Below, piece by piece: positions 32,713-60,354 of a DNA stretch of 64,000 nt. The stretch comes from Salvelinus alpinus. Taxonomy: Eukaryota > Chordata > Actinopteri > Salmoniformes > Salmonidae. The stretch covers positions 15,638,612 through 15,702,611 of the forward strand of contig NC_092094.1 of the NCBI RefSeq assembly GCF_045679555.1. Direction: 5' to 3'. How positions within the stretch are numbered: position 1 is the stretch's first letter; the number at the start of each line of letters is the position of its first letter. A program made the position numbers and the translations under genes. Below the pieces are notes generated by a model, which did no database searches, was not told where the DNA came from, and saw nothing but the letters and a program-made list of their open reading frames with translations.

Positions 32713-34417
32713 GAAAGAGAGAATTAGTCTAAAGCTTTTTTGAAATCAACAAAGCATGAAAATACATTGCCTTTGTTTTGGTTTGGGAAAAACATACGAC
32801 ATTATAAAATCCATGTACACAAACAAGTGTGTGGTTAAAATAGGCAAAAAACACACACATTTCTTTACACAGGGCCGGTGAGACAGGGATGCAGCTTAAA
32901 CCCCACCCTCTTCAACATATATATCAACAAATCTGAAGTCAAATGTCTACTGTTTGCTGATGATCTGGTGCTTCTGTCCCCAACCAAGGAGGGCCTACAG
33001 CAGCACCTAGACCTTCTGCACAGATTCTGTAAATCTCAGTAAGACAAAAATAGTGGTGTTCCAAAAAAGGTCCAGTTCACAGGACCACGAATACAAATTC
33101 CATCTACACAGTGTTGCCCTAGAGCACACAAAAAAAAACATACATACCTCGACCTAAACATCAGCACCACAGGTAACTTCCACAAAGCTGTGAACGATCT
33201 GAGAGACAAGGCAAGAAGGGTCTTCAACGCCATCAAAATGAACATAAAATTTGATATACCAATTAGGATCTGGCTAAAAATACTTGAATCAGTTAAAGAA
33301 CCCATTGCCGTTTATGGTTGTGAGGTCTGGGTTCCGCTCACTAACCAAGAATTCACAAAATGGGACAAACACCAAATTGAGACTCTGCCTGCAGAATTCT
33401 GCTAAAATATCCTGTATACAACGTAAAAAACACCAAATCAGGCATGCAGAGCAGAATTAGGCCGATACCCGCTAATTATCAAAATCCAGAAAAGAGCCGT
33501 TAAATTCTACAACCACCTAAAAGGAAACAATTCCCAAACCTTCCATAACAAAGCCATCACCTACAGAGAAATAAACCTAGAGAAGAGCTCCCGAAGCAAG
33601 CTGGTCCTGGGGCTCTGTTCAGAAACACAAATAGACCCCACAGAGCCCCAGGACAGCCACACAATTAGACCCATCCAAATCATGAGAAAACAAAAAGATA
33701 ATTACTTGACACACTGGAAAGATTTGACCAAAAAACAGAGGAAACTAGAATGCTATTTGGCCCTAAACAGAGAGTACACCGTGGCAGAATACTTGACCAC
33801 TGTGACTGACCCAAAATTAAGGAAATCTTTGACTATATACAGACTCAGTGAGCAAGGCCTTGCTATTGAGAAAGGCCGCCTAAGGGAGACCTGGCTCTCA
33901 AGAGAAGACAGGGTATGTGCACACTACCCACAAAATGAGGTGGAAACTGTGCTGCACATCCTAACCTCATGCCAAATGTACGACCATATTAGAGACACAT
34001 ATTTCCCTCAGATTACACAGACCCACAAAAAAATCGAAAAATAATCTAATTTTGATAAACTCCCATATCTATTGGGTGAAATACCACAGTGTGCAATCAC
34101 AGCAGCAAGATTTTTGACCTGTTGCCACAAGAAAAGGGCAACCAGTGAAGAACAAACACCATTGTAAATACAACCTATATTTATGTTTATTTATTTTCCC
34201 TTTCGTACTTTAACTATTTGCACATCCTTACAACACTGTATATATACACATAATGACATTTTATGTCTTTATTATTTTGGAACTTTTGTAAGTGTAATGT
34301 TTACTGTACATGTTTTATTGTTTATTTCACTTTTGTTTATCTATTTCACTTGCTTTGGCAATGAAAACATACGTTTCCCATGCCAATAAAGCCCTTAAAT
34401 TGAAATTGAATTGAAAG

Positions 34418-35156
34418 GCCCAACTTGGCGGAAAGTCTGCCACCCTCCAGCAGGTAGTTGTTTTTCGTTGATCCGCAATGATTTTTTGTATGGAGGCCAT
34501 GAATGGGAGTTTCGAATTTGGTCAATAAAAAATGTATGTCTTATTGGCTACGTGAGGATTATTTAATCGAATTTATTTTCGTAATGCTTAAAGTTGTTAG
34601 TGGACTGATATAGGTTGGACACGTGACATCCTGGCAACTTTGAGAAAAAACAATATCGGAGTTGTCTCGAGATGGCTATGGATATTCATGGCATGATGCT
34701 AGTAGCATAGCGTCTCTCTCCATTGAATACAGGCGGTTTCAAAAAAGGATAGGAATAATGACATATCCACCAATCCTACAAATAGGCGGGAGCTAGACAT
34801 CCCGCCGTTCCTCTTTGTGGAAATCTACTCCCATTGTTAGGGCGAAGAGACATGTATCTTGTCAGTATATCCATCATATTTGGTTTGAGCAATACTTTCA
34901 GTTCCGCCATTGATGGAGTGTCTGAAGAAAACTAGTTTGTCACGTTTTGTTCTTAAGAAATACTCGACGTCTGTATTTCCACAGTTTAATTTGGTGTCGT
35001 GTTAAAACAGACTGTTGTTACATCTACATTATTGGATTTGCAAATACTGTACGCAGAACTTGTCAATTCTCCTCTGTCGTTAGCAGCTCCGTGTAGCTAC
35101 CTCTATCGTGACAGTGCCAGTCACGCAAACCTAGCGAGCGTGCCGTGCACGGGTGC
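34418..35156 (+). promoter_or_regulatory. tent4b upstream region and probable 5' UTR
   Basis: No recognised repeats. It precedes the first tent4b exon. The frame of exon 1 is closed by TGA at 35109-35111. The open frame at 34999-35220 is in a different phase and reads nothing recognisable. Promoter location is inferred only from position. Confidence 0.4.
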
Positions 35157-35408
35157 GTGGATCCAATATTCTCCTGGTTCCCAACCCAATAGCTCAGCAC
35201 TGCCAGCAGCGCGTGGTTGAAGATTTGGATAACGACTCATGGTCTGCGCAATTTGAGTTTGAATAATCATAAGAACCACTGCTCTGCTACCTCGAATACG
35301 CCCACCACCAAGACTAGTCCTGGTACAACTGTATCGGTGAACGGGGGCACGGGAAACGTGATTCAGGACGGAGTACCCGACGGTGGCACGAGCAGCAGTG
35401 AGGCGAGA
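35157..35408 (+). pseudogene. Remnant of the tent4b N-terminal coding segment
   Basis: In frame with exon 1, 35157-35189 reads VDPIFSWFPTQ, then TAG at 35190-35192, then a chain including LKIWITTHGLRNLSL. As I recall it, long TENT4 isoforms begin with a MDPR..AW.QPEQ block followed by LWMQIWETTQGLRNL, so this looks like the same N-terminus with ATG changed to GTG and one stop. It could also be non-AUG initiation downstream of the TAG (TTG at 35217) or a sequence error. Confidence 0.55.
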
Positions 35409-50697
<15,289 letters not shown>

Positions 50698-52187
50698 GGG
50701 GCGCTATGTCACGGAACTCAACTCCACTCTCTGCCGCTGAAACGGAAGGATCGAGGCAATCTTACCAGGGCTTTTGGTAGTGATATTTTTTAAGCCAAGT
50801 TGGAAGGAGATTTCTCCTATTTCTGTCAGTTGAAAGGGCAGATTGACGCCATCCACGTCTTGAGGGCATAGTCTTTCTGTAATATGAATATGGAGGAAGG
50901 TTGTCAAGCCTGAACTTTAGCATTGGCAGTACACCCTGGTGCATTGGACTAGCAGTTAGTTGGGTCTCTATTACTTACTGGCAATTCAACTTTACAGCAG
51001 AAATTACAAGGAAAAATGTATGGTTAAACTGGATATTATTACTATATTGGGTAAAATGTTTGCACTAACAAAACGAGTCATTGAACATTTAAGCTTTTCA
51101 GCAACTCATCTCATTCGTTTGTGATTTTCAAAAGGCAAAATGGTGGGGAAAGGAAGAAAAACATTGCAATGATTAGGGATTGTATATATATATTTTTTTT
51201 ATCAAGCTGAATGAATATTGTTTTGCCATCTCTTGTGGACTGTGCCAAGTGTGGGTTCTAAGTGGCAACTCCAACCATCAGCAGAATACATCCTTGAGTT
51301 GCTACAGCCCAAATGGACCTGTTTCCTTGCATAATGGGGATGATTTTTGTAATGATCTGTAAAATGGCTATTTCACAATACTGTTTAATCGCGTAATGGC
51401 GAACAGTTTCATGTTCCTACTGGTAGAATTAGACAATATCTGTAGTTTGCAAACTTCCTAATATGAAAATATCAGTACTCAACTATTTTGCCTATTACAA
51501 AGTGATTTGTATTTGTTTCTGTATTTATTTTTGTAGTATATTTATATGAATCTATAATGTGAAGGGGGTATGCATGGAACGCTTAGCAATAGCCCGTATG
51601 CCTGTTTAAGAGATGGTTGTGATGCACATTTTGTACTGAATATCTCAGACACAGGCTGTGTCCTAATAGTCATACAATTTCCTTAACTTATCTGGGCTGG
51701 GAGGTGTCCAACACTTTGCTTTCTCTTCCTGTCTAGGCCTTAGCCCTTCAGCGTTCACAGATCTAAAAGGATCGGACTAGATGTAAGCAATATGGTGATG
51801 GGACCTCCTAGCTTTTAAAGAGGCTGAGTGCAGCTTCTACCAAGTTGCTTTCATCCATACAATCCTTTCAAATCCACAAAAAGAATATGGACCTAATTTT
51901 GATATTACAAATATATTGTCATAATGTTAATTGAGAACATAATACACATTTTGCTCATAACTGTATTTATTTAAACGTTTCTGATTGTTTAGACAGCACT
52001 TTTTATGTTGTCCAAATGCCACCATATAAGGGTAGGGTTGGGCCGCTGCTTGTCCTGGAGTTAGCAAGTCTCTTTGACATCCCTCTCCACGATTAGTACG
52101 TTCCCAAAATTTCTTCTCACAAAACATTTTGTATGCAGTTCAGTTGTATACAGACATTTGTTCCAACCTTCAAGATACTTTTGTATA
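50698..52187 (+). other. tent4b 3' UTR and downstream sequence
   Basis: AT-rich sequence without recognised genes or repeats. The end of the tent4b transcript is not defined: several AATAAA-like hexamers occur, and one clear AATAAA lies much further on at 53427-53432, beyond a Tc1 copy. Confidence 0.4.
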
Positions 52188-53382
52188 TAAAGTATATGTG
52201 GACACTCCTTCAAATTAGTGGATTCGGCTATTTCAGCCACATCTGTTGCTGACAGGTGTATAAAATTAAGCACAGAGCCATACAATCGCCATAGACAAAC
52301 ATTGGCAGTTGAATGGCCTTACTGAAGAGCTCAGTGACTTTCATCATGGAACCGGCATAGGATGCCACCTTTACAACAGGTCAGTTCATCACATTTCTGC
52401 CCTGTGAGAGCTGACCTGGTCAACTGTAAGTGCTTTTATTGTGAAGTGGAAATGTCTAGGAGCAACAACTGCTCAGCCGCGAAGTGGTAGGCCACACAAG
52501 CTCACAGAACAGGACAGCCAAGTGCTGTAGCACGTAGAAATCGTCTGTCCTCGGTTGCAACACTCACTACCAAGTTCCAAACTGCCTCTGGAAGCAACGT
52601 CAGCGCAAAAACTGCTCGTAGGGAGCTCCGTGAAATGGGTTTCCATGGCCGAGGAGCCGCACACAAGCCTAAGATCACTATGCACAATGCCAAGCGTCGG
52701 CTGGAGTGTTGTAAAGCTTGCCGCCAATGGACTCTGGAGCAATTGAAACACGTTCTCTAGAGTGATGAATCCTGCTTCACCAACTGGCAGTGTGATGGAC
52801 AAATCTGGGTTTGGCGGATGCCAGGGGAACGCTCCCAGCCCCAATGCATAGTGCCAACTGTAAAGTTTGGTGGAAGATGGCTAATGGTCTGGGGTTGTTT
52901 TTCATGGATTGGGCTAGTCCCCTTAGTTCCAGTGAAGGGAAATCTTAATGCTACAGCATACAATGACATTCTAGATGATTCTGTGCTTCCAACTTTTGTG
53001 GCAATGGTTTTGGGAAGGCCCTTTCTGTTTCAGCATGACAATGCCCTCGTGCACAAAGCGAGGTCCATACAGAAATGGTTTGACTGGCCTGCACAGAGCC
53101 CTGACCTCAAACCCATCAAACACCCTTGGGATGAATTGGAACGCTGTCTGCGAGCCAGGCCTAATCGCCCAACATCAGTGTACGACCTCCCTAATGCTCG
53201 TGGCAGAATGGAAGCAAGTCCCTGCAGCAATGTTCCAACATCTAGTGGAAAGCCTTCCCAGAAGAGAGAAAGCTATTTATTATAGCAGTAAAGGGGGACC
53301 AACACCATATTAATGCCCATGATTTTGGAAAGAGATGTTTGACGAGCAGGTGTCCACATACTTTGTCATGTAGTGTAGCTTG
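52188..53382 (+). mobile_element. Tc1-like element, family 6, downstream of tent4b
   Basis: Ends are AAAGTATATGTGGACACTCC at the left and GTGTCCACATACTTTGTCATG at the right. The + strand transposase is largely readable: SAVARRNRLSSVATLTTKFQ, then TAG in place of the tryptophan before SDESC, then 52818-53285 with [21 protein letters not shown] and [13 protein letters not shown]. The usual PIEH glutamate is K, so the third catalytic residue is lost. Confidence 0.82.
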
Positions 53383-54000
53383 TTATTTTACAAGTGATAA
53401 TATGGACCAATGAGAGGATGTTGTGAAATAAATTAAATTTCCCATTGTCTGTAGTTGTTATTGTGTAAAGTACTACCGCTCTGAACCATTGAGTTCTTCA
53501 AACTTCTTTATTCTATGCGATTAGAATAGAACAAATGATGACTAAACAATGTTTTGTTCACTGAAAATGTGTTTGATGTGCTCCCTGCTCATTCATTTCA
53601 ACACTGAATTTGTTGTTTTCGATCAGCCAAGCCACTAACATGCATCTTAATTTAATAACAAAATACTTAATTTGATAAAAATATTTATTCAGTATGTTGA
53701 TGCCATTGCCTAATGTCTATGCCAATTCAAAACCAGTCAACATTTCAAGCAAAACAAAAAATGTCACTTTCCAACCAATTTGAAATGAAATAGGAAAACA
53801 TGTTTATTTTATTGCTCTGAACCTTTTTGTTTCGTTGAATGTCAATTTGTTTTGTTTTTCTCCTCATTCTCAACAGGAAATGTACAATCCCTTCATTGAA
53901 TTGTATTTTCATATTATTCACATTGATATTTTTCATTTTAGCTAATTCTATTTTGGTGGAATGTAGATGAATGAATATAAATATATATGAATGTGTGTGT
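53383..54000. other. Intergenic tent4b-snx20, no gene seen
   Basis: AT-rich sequence without recognised coding exons. AATAAA at 53427-53432 may be a distal tent4b poly(A) signal. Confidence 0.35.
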
Positions 54001-54004
54001 CTGT

Positions 54005-54047
<43 letters not shown>
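54001..54047. repeat. (AC)n microsatellite
   Basis: About 20 AC dinucleotides adjoining the left end of the following Tc1 copy. Confidence 0.92.
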
Positions 54048-54050
<3 letters not shown>

Positions 54051-55518
54051 CCAGTCAAAAGATAAGACACCTACTCATTCAAGGGTTTTTCTTTATTTTT
54101 ACTATTTTCTACATTGTAGAATAATAGTGAAGACATCAAAACTATGAAATAAAACATGGAATCATATACTAACCAAAAAAGTGTTAAAAAAATCAAAATA
54201 TATTTTATATTTGAGATTCTTCAAAGTTGCCACCCTTTGCCTTGACAGCTTTGCACACTCTTGGCATTCTTTCAACCATCTTCATGAGGTAGGCACCAAG
54301 AATGCATTTCAATTAACAGGTTCATTTGTGGGATTTCTTCCTTTGTTAATGCTTTTGAGGTTGGAATCGTATACAGAAGATAGCCCTATTTGGTAAAAGA
54401 CCAATCCATATTATGGCAAGAACAGCTCAAATAAGCGAAGAGAAATGACAGTCCATCATTACTTTAAGACATGAAGGTCAGTCAAGAACTTCAAAAGTTT
54501 CTTCAAGTGCAGTTGCAAAAACCATGAAGCGCTATGATGAACTTGGCTCTCATGAGGACCGCCACAGGAATGGAAGACCCAGAGTTACCTCTGCTGCAGA
54601 GGATAAGTTCGTTAGAGTTAACTGCACCTCAGATTGCAGCCCAAATAAATGCTTCACAGAGTTCAAGTAACAGACACATCTCAACAACAACTGTTCAGAG
54701 GAGACTGTGAATTAGGCCTTCATGGTCGAAGAAACACGAGCAATGGACATTAAACCGGTGGAAATCTCTCCTTTGGTCTGATGAGTCCAAATTTGCGATT
54801 TTTGGTTCCAACGGCCGAGTCTTTGTAAGACGTAGAGTAAGTGAACGGATGATCTCCGCATGGTTGGCTCCCACCGTGAAGTATGGAGGAGGAGGTGTGG
54901 GGGTGCTTTGCTGGTGACACTGTCGGTGATTTATTTAGAATTCAAGGCACACTTAACCAGCATGGCTAACACAGCATTCTGCAGCGATATGCCATCCCAT
55001 CGGGTTTGCACTTAGTGAGACTATCATTTGATTTTCAACAGGACAATGACCCAACACACCTCCAGGCCAACACACCTCCAGGCCAAGAAGGACAGTGATC
55101 AGATGACCTGGCCTCCACAATCCCCCAGCCTCAACCCAATTGAGATGGTTTGGGATGAGTTGGACCGCAGAGTGAAGAAAAAGCAGCCAACAAGTGCTCA
55201 GCATATGTAGGAACTAATTCAAGACTGTTGGAAAGGCATTCCTCATGAAGCTGGTTGAGAGAATGCCAGGAGTGTTCAAAACTGTCATCAAGGCAAAGGG
55301 TGGCTACTTTGAAGAATCTTAAATATAAAATATATTTTGATTTGTTTAACACTTTTCTGGGGTACTATATGATTCCATATGTGTTATTTCCACATATGTT
55401 TCCACATATGTTATTCATATTTGTGATGTCTATACTATTACTCTACAATGTAGAAAATAGTTAAAATAAAGAAAAACCCTTGAATGAGTAGGTGTGTCTA
55501 AAAATTTGATTGATACTT
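54045..55518 (+). mobile_element. Tc1-like element, family 2, between tent4b and snx20
   Basis: Left end CAGTACCAGTCAAAAGATAA, right end GAGTAGGTGTGTCTAAAAAT. + strand transposase traces: SSSAVAKTMKRYDELGSHED, WSDESKFAIFGSNGRVFVRR (first aspartate), DFQQDNDP (second), PQSPSLNPIEMVWDELDRR (glutamate). Frameshifts and deletions separate them. Second copy of this family half: 26438-27316. Confidence 0.82.
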
Positions 55519-55883
55519 ATATATATGTTAAGACCCTGAGGGTGTAAGTGGGTAAATGTAAGTTGTATCTTTCATTATTAAAATACAGTTTTGAAAGAAA
55601 ACAGTTGGGTGGGGTGAGGGGGCATGTCTGCATTTACATGTTCAAAAGAGTGCTCCATCATAAATGTTATTGAAAAGACCCTTGAATTGGAATTTCTACT
55701 TCCTGAATTGATTGAATTTAAATGGAATTGGCTCAACCCTGGTAAAGAAGGCTAGGTCTAGAATTCCTGAATAAAGTCTATACTTTAAAGGACATGTTCT
55801 CCCCAGTGGAAGTGTTTGCACAACCCCCATTGATGTCATTGGATAATTTAAAGTTGTGCATGCTTATCTCAACTGAATCGGGC
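55519..55883. other. snx20 3' flank
   Basis: No repeat or exon recognised. It should contain the snx20 3' UTR; no canonical AATAAA is evident on the minus strand close to the stop. Confidence 0.35.
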
Positions 55884-57541
55884 CTAGGTAAACTCCTGCA
55901 CCACCAACTCCTTAAGGGAGCGAAAAGACACCAGTCCCCTCTCTGCATCCCTAACTTGAACCAACTCCTCCTGCAGCTGAGCCACAGGTCGCCCTAACTG
56001 GTATCCCAGATCCACCATCATCTCCAGCAGTGGCCCTCTGTAGCGCTTCAGCCCATAGCGCCTTACCGTGGGCAGCGCCCTCTGGCCCATGGTGAACGCC
56101 GACTCCGGATCTTCCAGGTCTCTCTGGCACACTGTGAGGGCACACAACGTGGGCACCAGCAGAACAGGACTCTGCCATCCTCCCATCTTCTCCTGAAGCT
56201 CCAGGACAGTCTCTAGTAGAGCGACCGCTGGCCCAAACTGCCCCGCTCGGAGCAGGCCGTGCGCTCGTCTTTGCTCGGGCTCAGTGAAGAAATCCAGGAA
56301 GTGGCGGGAATGTCGGACGCAGCGGACTGCATAGAGCTGGGCCAGGTAGTCCCGCAGAGCCAGGCGGCGTTCCCAGATGGTCTCGGGGTTAAAATTTCCA
56401 GTTAGGAGTTTCCGGGGAAGTATGACCTCCTCGAGCTCCTCGCTGAATTCTTCAAGGAGCTGCTGGTGGAGGTGGACGAAGTCACTATAGCGACGCTCGA
56501 CAGACACGCGCTTGGAGTCGTAGCTGCCTGACCGGATCAACACGATCTGGTACACCTGGAGAACACAGGAACATTGGGACAAACTTCTAACTTAGAAAAC
56601 CTCATATCTTGCAACTTTATTATTAAAACTCACTCGACTATCTTCCAATAAAAGACAATAAAATATGGAATTGTCTTTCCTGCAACACTCACTAACTACG
56701 GTGAAGAATTCACAAAGTATGTTTTTCAGTGCGCTAAACTATATGCCAGGGATCATCAACTAGACTCAGCGCTGCTTTTTTCTTGAGCGGATAGTCAAGG
56801 GGCGGAACATACTGTAATTATAAATCATTTGTACTCTGCAAATTGACACAAGCCGAAACAGATTATTGTGTTTGACAAAAACATAATTTCCAACCTTGAT
56901 TACATTGGTACACAATCTCATATGCCTCTATTTCTGAGTGGAACATTTTGAGGTGAATTCCTAGTAATTTTACAGCCTTTTATGTCCAACAACTAGATAC
57001 AATTTTAGAAATTGGGCATAGAAAACTTTGGGAGGGGGTCAAATAAATTGAATTTGGACTGCAGACCGCCAGTTGACAATCTTTGCTGTATGCTGTACAT
57101 AAAATAGAGCTCACAACGTATTTGGACAGGTGCTGCGCTATGGTGCGTGCAGAAGGAATCTCAAACAACAGCTTGACCGGCTTCAGTCTGTGCTTCACCG
57201 CGCCCCAGTGCTGCTGCAGCTCTTTGGTGGTCATACAGGATGAACTGGGGCCTGGACACAGGTCATACACACACGCACCTACGTACAGAGTAGACAGACA
57301 GGCACATGAAAATGTCATATTACTGCTTACACAAGCAGAGTTAAACACATGCTTTGTTTAGCTACTTATTTAAAGTACCATTTGAAGGAAAATTACTGAA
57401 AACAACCAGGTGCTTCTTACCCTGTTGATGCAAATCCTCAAGGTCCAGGCTCTCAGCTGTTGCTTCAGGGTATGGACCATTGGACTGTTGGATCCCTGTA
57501 TTGATCCCTGTGTTCTCTTGTGGCACTGCCCTCTCCGCCAT
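55884..57541 (-). CDS. snx20: Sorting nexin 20, complete
   Basis: A PX-domain protein of endosomes that binds phosphoinositides and, in mammals, guides cycling of PSGL-1 in leukocytes. Minus-strand exons: 57541-57421, 57278-57115, 56555-55884; borders GT/AG, phases agree, 318 residues (human 316). N-terminal 50 residues are variable. MTTKELQQHW begins the conserved region. The PX domain is about residues 68-190: KLLFEIPSART, VYQIVLIRSGSYD, ERRYSDFVHLHQQL (phosphoinositide-binding arginine/tyrosine), LPRKLLTGNF, AVRCVRHSRHFLDFF. The C-terminal part is helical and repeat-like, ending SLKELVVQEFT. Position next to tent4b supports snx20 over the related snx21. Confidence 0.93.
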
Positions 57542-58195
57542 CCGGGCTTGTCAACATACAGTAGTAGTTCTGGGGAAGATGATTGAAATACTCAGTCCGA
57601 AATCAGCTGCTAGCTCTGCACAAACAAGCGCATACAAACACACACTCGGTATAACTAAGGTTGTTGACATGCCCTGTTGAAAAAAGAAATGGAAAAATAC
57701 AGAAAGAGGGAGTGTGTGAATATATAGTAGTACACGCAAGACTGAAGCAAGAGAAAGCAGAGAGACCAATGGGGAAGTGAAACTGTAGTACAGTGGGGGG
57801 ATGGTGGGAAGGGTGTGTGTAATGATGAGTTTGGCCAATCTAACCACCATCTCTATACTTCCCCATACATGTATTTTTCTGTCTGTTTATGGTTGATGTG
57901 AACTATGGCTGAATCTCAATAGCCTTAACAGGCATCCTATCCTCGTCTCCTGGTCTTGTATCTGTCATCTGCACTGACCTGATAAACATCGGACAGAAGA
58001 AAGCATGTCGCTTCACTATAAGGCTTTTCCCTTGTCATGTCTTCTCTTATTCTTCTATGATATCATGGCGGTCTGCAAACAATCGTTAAAGTGCATGCTG
58101 CTGCCTACTGTGCTGGAATGTACAATCAATCATGATCTGCTCAATTCTGTACTACCATGAAAATAAAATAAAGACCAAATAAATCCCTACTAATT
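57542..58195 (-). promoter_or_regulatory. snx20 upstream region
   Basis: It contains the likely promoter and 5' UTR. No recognised repeat up to the Tc1 fragment at 58196. The ORF at 57551-57850 on the minus strand has no homology that I recognise. Confidence 0.4.
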
Positions 58196-58685
58196 TCTTC
58201 CAATTTACATAAGTATTCAGACCCTTTGCTCTGAGACTCGAAATTGAGCTCAGGTGCATCCTGTTTCCATTGATCAACCTTGAGATGTTTCTACAACTTG
58301 ATTGGAGTCCACCTGTGGTAAATTTAACTGACTGGACATGTTTGGAAAGGCACATACCTGTCTATATAAGGCCACACACTTGACAGTGCGTGTCAGAGCA
58401 AAAACCAAGCCACAAGGTCGAAGGAATTGTCAGTAGAGCTCCGAGACAGGATTGTGACGAGGCACAGATCTGGGGAAGGGTACCAAAAAATGTCTGCAGC
58501 ATTGAAGGTCCCCAAGAACACAGTGGCCTCCATCATTCTTAAATGGAAGAAGTTTGTGACCGAGATGTGACTGAGAACCCGATGGTCACTCTGACAGAGC
58601 TCCAGAGTTCCTCTGTGGAGATGGGAGAACCTTCCAGAAGGACAGCCATCTCTACAGCACATCACCAATCAGGCCTTTATGGTAG
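58196..58685 (+). mobile_element. Tc1-like element, family 3, left part only
   Basis: From AAGTATTCAGACCCTTTGCT through CTATATAAGGCCACACACTT to ATCAGGCCTTTATGGTA, then cut by the start of a LINE. The right half would lie beyond the window if the LINE is a simple insertion. Confidence 0.78.
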
Positions 58686-58748
58686 TAAGATGGCGCCGAC
58701 AGATATGGCAGCTCTGCTTCCAGCTCCTAAGCAACTTTGCGGTATATA

Positions 58749-60354
58749 CAGTGGGGAGAACAAGTATTTGATACACCGCCGATTTTGCAGGTTTTCCTAC
58801 TTACAAAGCATGTAGAGGTCTGTAATTTTTATCACAGGTACACTTCAACTGTGAGAGATGGAATCTAAAACAAAAATCTAGAAAATCACATTGTATGATT
58901 TTTAAGTAATTCATTTGCATTTTATTGCATGACATAAGTATTTGATACATCAGAAAAGCAGAACTTAATATTTGGTACAGAAACCTTTGTTTGCAATTAC
59001 AGAGATCATACGTTTCCTGTAGTTCTTGACCAGGTTTGCACACACTGCAGCAGGGATTTTGGCCCACTCCTCCATACAGACCTTCTCCAGATCCTTCAGG
59101 TTTCGGGGCTGTCGCTGGGCAATACGGACTTTCAGCTCCCTCCAAAGATTTTCTATTGGGTTCAGGTCTGGAGACTGGCTAGGCCACTCCAGGACCTTAA
59201 GATGCTTCTTACAGAGCCGCTCCTTAGTTGCCCTGGCTGTGTGTTTCGGGTCGTTGTCATGCTGGAAGACCCAGCCACGACCCATCTTCAATGCTCTTAC
59301 TGATGGAAGGAGGTTGTTGGCCAAGATCTCGCGATACATGGCCCCATCCATCCTCCCCTCAATACGGTGCAGTCGTCCTGTCCCCTTTGCAGAAAAGCAT
59401 CCCCAAAGAATGATGTTTCCATCTCCATGCTTCACGGTTGGGATGGTGTTCTTGGGGTTGTACTCATCCTTCTTCTTCCTCCAAACACGGCGAGTGGAGT
59501 TTAGACCAAAAAGCTCTATTTTTGTCTCATCAGACCACATGACCTTCTCCCATTCCTCCTCTGGATCATCCAGATGGTCATTGGCAAACCTCAGACGGGC
59601 CTGAACATGCGCTCGCTTGAGCAGGGGGACCTTGCGTGCGCTGCAGGATTTTAATCCATGACGGCGTAGTGTGTTACTAATGGTTTTCTTTGAGACTGTG
59701 GTCCCAGCTCTCTTCAGGTCATTGGCCAGGTCCTGCCATGTAGTTCGGGGCTGATCCCACACCTTCCTCATGATCATTGATGCCCCACGAGGTGAGATAT
59801 TGCATGGAGCCCCAGACCGAGGGTGATTGACCGTCATCTTGAATTTCTTCCATTTTCTAATAATTGCGCCAACAGTTGTTGCCTTCTCACCAAGCTGCTT
59901 GCCTATTGTCCTGTAGCCCATCCCAGCCTTGTGCAGGTCTACAATTTAACCCTGATGTCCTTACGCAGCTCTCTGGTCTTAGCCATTGTGGAGAGGTTGG
60001 AGTCTGTTTGATTGAGTGTGTGGACAGGTGTCTTTTATACAGGTAACGAGTTTAAACAGGTGCAGTTAATACAGGTAATGAGTGGAGAACAGGAGGGCTT
60101 CTTAAAGAAAAACTAACAGGTCTGTGAGAGCCGGAATTCTTACTGGTTGGTAGGTGATCAAATACTTATGTCATGCAATAAAATGCAAATTAATTACTTA
60201 AAAATCATACAATGTGATTTTCTGGATTTTTGTTTTAGATTCCGTCTCTCATAGTTGAAGTGTACCTATGATAGAAATTACAGACCTCTACATGCTTTGT
60301 AAGTAGGAAAACTTGCAAAATCGGCAGTGTTTCAAATACTTGTTCTCCCCACTG
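58749..60354 (-). mobile_element. Nearly intact Tc1-like transposon (1.6 kb)
   Basis: Perfect-looking ends CAGTGGGGAGAACAAGTATT and AATACTTGTTCTCCCCACTG, flanked by TA on both sides (58747-58748 and 60355-60356). Long inverted terminal regions are seen: AGGTCTGTAATTTTTATCAC against TGATAGAAATTACAGACCTC. One transposase gene on the minus strand. Confidence 0.92.
58965..59986 (-). CDS. Tc1/mariner transposase with a single N-terminal frameshift
   Basis: Cuts and pastes the element at TA sites. From 59921 to the stop at 58965 the frame is open for 318 residues. It carries the second helix-turn-helix, [11 protein letters not shown] (first D), [12 protein letters not shown] (second D), [11 protein letters not shown] (E, DD34E spacing), and the C-terminus. 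The family start [14 protein letters not shown] lies just upstream at 59986, but one base appears missing near 59944, where the frame runs into TAG. Only this break separates the two parts. Relatives are about 340 residues long. Confidence 0.88.

Larger units (their letters stand above)
27730..34417 (+). mobile_element. Older LINE (FADD-box RT) with two nested insertions
   Basis: Parts: a proline-rich ORF1 end at 27741-27974; endonuclease start at about 28080-28318 (TDIVILQETWYKGDG); interruption by LINE copy 2; then RADLTHSIKLVKTGTFYIWL at 31819 on; GDLNARTGQEPD at about 32020; interruption by repeat A; reverse transcriptase with QGCSLNPTLFNIYI and CLLFADDLVLLSPTKEGLQQ at 32890-33020; KFDIPIRIWLKILESV; and a C-terminal part at 33682-34044 with a CX4-type HILTSCQMYDH motif. 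It ends AATAAAGCCCTTAAATTGAAATTGAATTGAA. Many frameshifts; dead. Clade not determined. Confidence 0.78.

Noticed and set aside
34999..35220. 73-aa ORF upstream of tent4b as an alternative N-terminus
   Set aside because: It is out of frame with exon 1 and ends at 35220; its apparent similarity to TENT4 N-termini is weaker than that of the in-frame reading.
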